DNA of 5,716 bases, taken from NCBI GenBank assembly GCA_003225615.1, contig QIAS01000304.1, forward strand, positions 6,928 through 12,643, written 5' to 3'. Both the position numbers and the translations under genes were made by a program. Source of the DNA: Acidobacteriota bacterium (GTDB lineage Bacteria > Acidobacteriota > Terriglobia > Terriglobales > Acidobacteriaceae). The notes below the pieces were generated by a model. That model was not told where the DNA came from. It made no database searches and saw only the letters and a program-made list of their open reading frames with translations. This document shows, piece by piece, positions 5,106-5,716 of the stretch. Position 1 is the stretch's first letter; each line of letters starts with the position of its first letter.

Positions 5106-5716
5106 CTATCTTAGTGTTGATTCAAGTACCGCCATTCCGCCCCCGGTTTGCGATGGCTCCGAGGCAGCCAGTGGCGAATCCACGATTGCGAGGCTGCGGC
5201 CGCTGACCAGATAGTTCACATCGGTGATACCCAGCACCCGCTGCAACTGGTCGGCTGGCACCTTCATGGGTCCGGCCGAGGGAGCTGTTCCCGGCGCAGG
5301 TTGAGGGAAAGCGGTCGACATCGCGGTGTGGAAGGAAACCTTACCCTCAATCTTTTGCATGATCTGGTGGATATGCCCGTTTAACACAGTCACCGAGCCG
5401 AAACGCTTGACATAAGACAAGGCCTGTTCGCTGTCGTCCGTTCCCCAACCCCAGTCTGGATAGATGGTCCACAGAGGAATGTGCGCATAGAGCACAATGG
5501 GCGTGCTGGTAGAGCGGCCCTTGAGGTCATCCTCCAGCCACTCCAGCTGCTCGTGCCCGAGCGACCCCATGCCGCCAGCTTTTAAATTGGCGACGTTCAC
5601 CAGACCAACGAAATGCACGCCCTTGTGATCGAAACTCGACCACCCAGTGCCCTTTGTGCCTTTCCCGTAACGCTGGAAATATTGTTCGCCGTTGTCGCTC
5701 AACATGTCATGCTCCC
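5106..5716 (-). CDS. Calcineurin-like metallophosphoesterase, C-terminal part (runs off the right edge)
   Basis: The frame is open from the window edge to TAG at 5108-5106; about 202 C-terminal residues are visible. The first complete codons read E-H-D-M-L-S-D-N-G, with the edge bases (nGG) consistent with a preceding Gly. This is therefore the GEHD version of the GNHD metal-binding block, and the ATG at 5705 within it is not the start. Later metal-ligand blocks are YAHIPLW (H at position 75 counting from that ATG) and LNGHIHQ (GHxH, 110-113). The spacing and motifs place it in the dinuclear-metal phosphoesterase family that includes CpdA-type cyclic-nucleotide phosphodiesterases. The substrate cannot be told from sequence. 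The Pro-rich FPQPAPGTAPSAGPMKVP (133-150) is a feature I recall from relatives, many of which carry Tat signal peptides and lie beside cupredoxin genes. The N-terminus and first metal motif (DxH) are outside the window. Confidence 0.88.
   Translation of the reverse strand, partial: EHDMLSDNGEQYFQRYGKGTKGTGWSSFDHKGVHFVGLVNVANLKAGGMGSLGHEQLEWLEDDLKGRSTSTPIVLYAHIPLWTIYPDWGWGTDDSEQALSYVKRFGSVTVLNGHIHQIMQKIEGKVSFHTAMSTAFPQPAPGTAPSAGPMKVPADQLQRVLGITDVNYLVSGRSLAIVDSPLAASEPSQTGGGMAVLESTLR

Overview
The window looks like chromosomal DNA of a free-living, probably soil, Acidobacteriota (Terriglobia-type) bacterium. This rests on remembered family resemblance: the short TatA and GTG-started TatB-like pair, the ferritin-like protein, the minimal AraC-type regulator and the GEHD-type phosphoesterase next to a cupredoxin. 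Base composition is moderate and there is no rRNA or tRNA, so the taxonomic call is an inference. I see no transposase, integrase, CRISPR array, tRNA or phage gene.

Left half, plus strand. The window opens inside a ferritin-like protein (1-1059) that carries a full four-helix diiron ligand pattern. A strong intrinsic terminator (1096-1140) follows, then a perfect 7-bp inverted repeat (1141-1159), then tatA (1177-1371) and a tatB-like gene (1386-1688), which form a tight pair of Tat protein-export subunits. No tatC is present. A 218-base gap (1689-1906), in which I see no convincing gene, terminator or promoter, leads to a haloacid-dehalogenase-type hydrolase (1907-2590) with every catalytic residue of L-2-haloacid dehalogenases.

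Right half, minus strand, read from right to left. The C-terminal part of a calcineurin-like metallophosphoesterase (5716-5106) is followed 69 bases later by a type 1 copper cupredoxin (5036-4680). Next come a stand-alone AraC-family DNA-binding protein (4582-4229) and a 480-residue secreted protein of unknown function (4123-2681), which contains an internally duplicated motif. That gene ends at a textbook terminator (2619-2652) facing the dehalogenase.

How it may work together. Much of the window concerns the cell envelope: a protein-export machine, an exported copper protein, a secreted protein of unknown function, and two metalloproteins (diiron and phosphoesterase) whose families are often exported. 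The AraC-type gene directly upstream of the secreted protein is a reasonable candidate for its regulator. No clearly new defence or mobile system is visible. The least explained items are the secreted duplicated-motif protein with its odd start region, and the hairpins in front of tatA.
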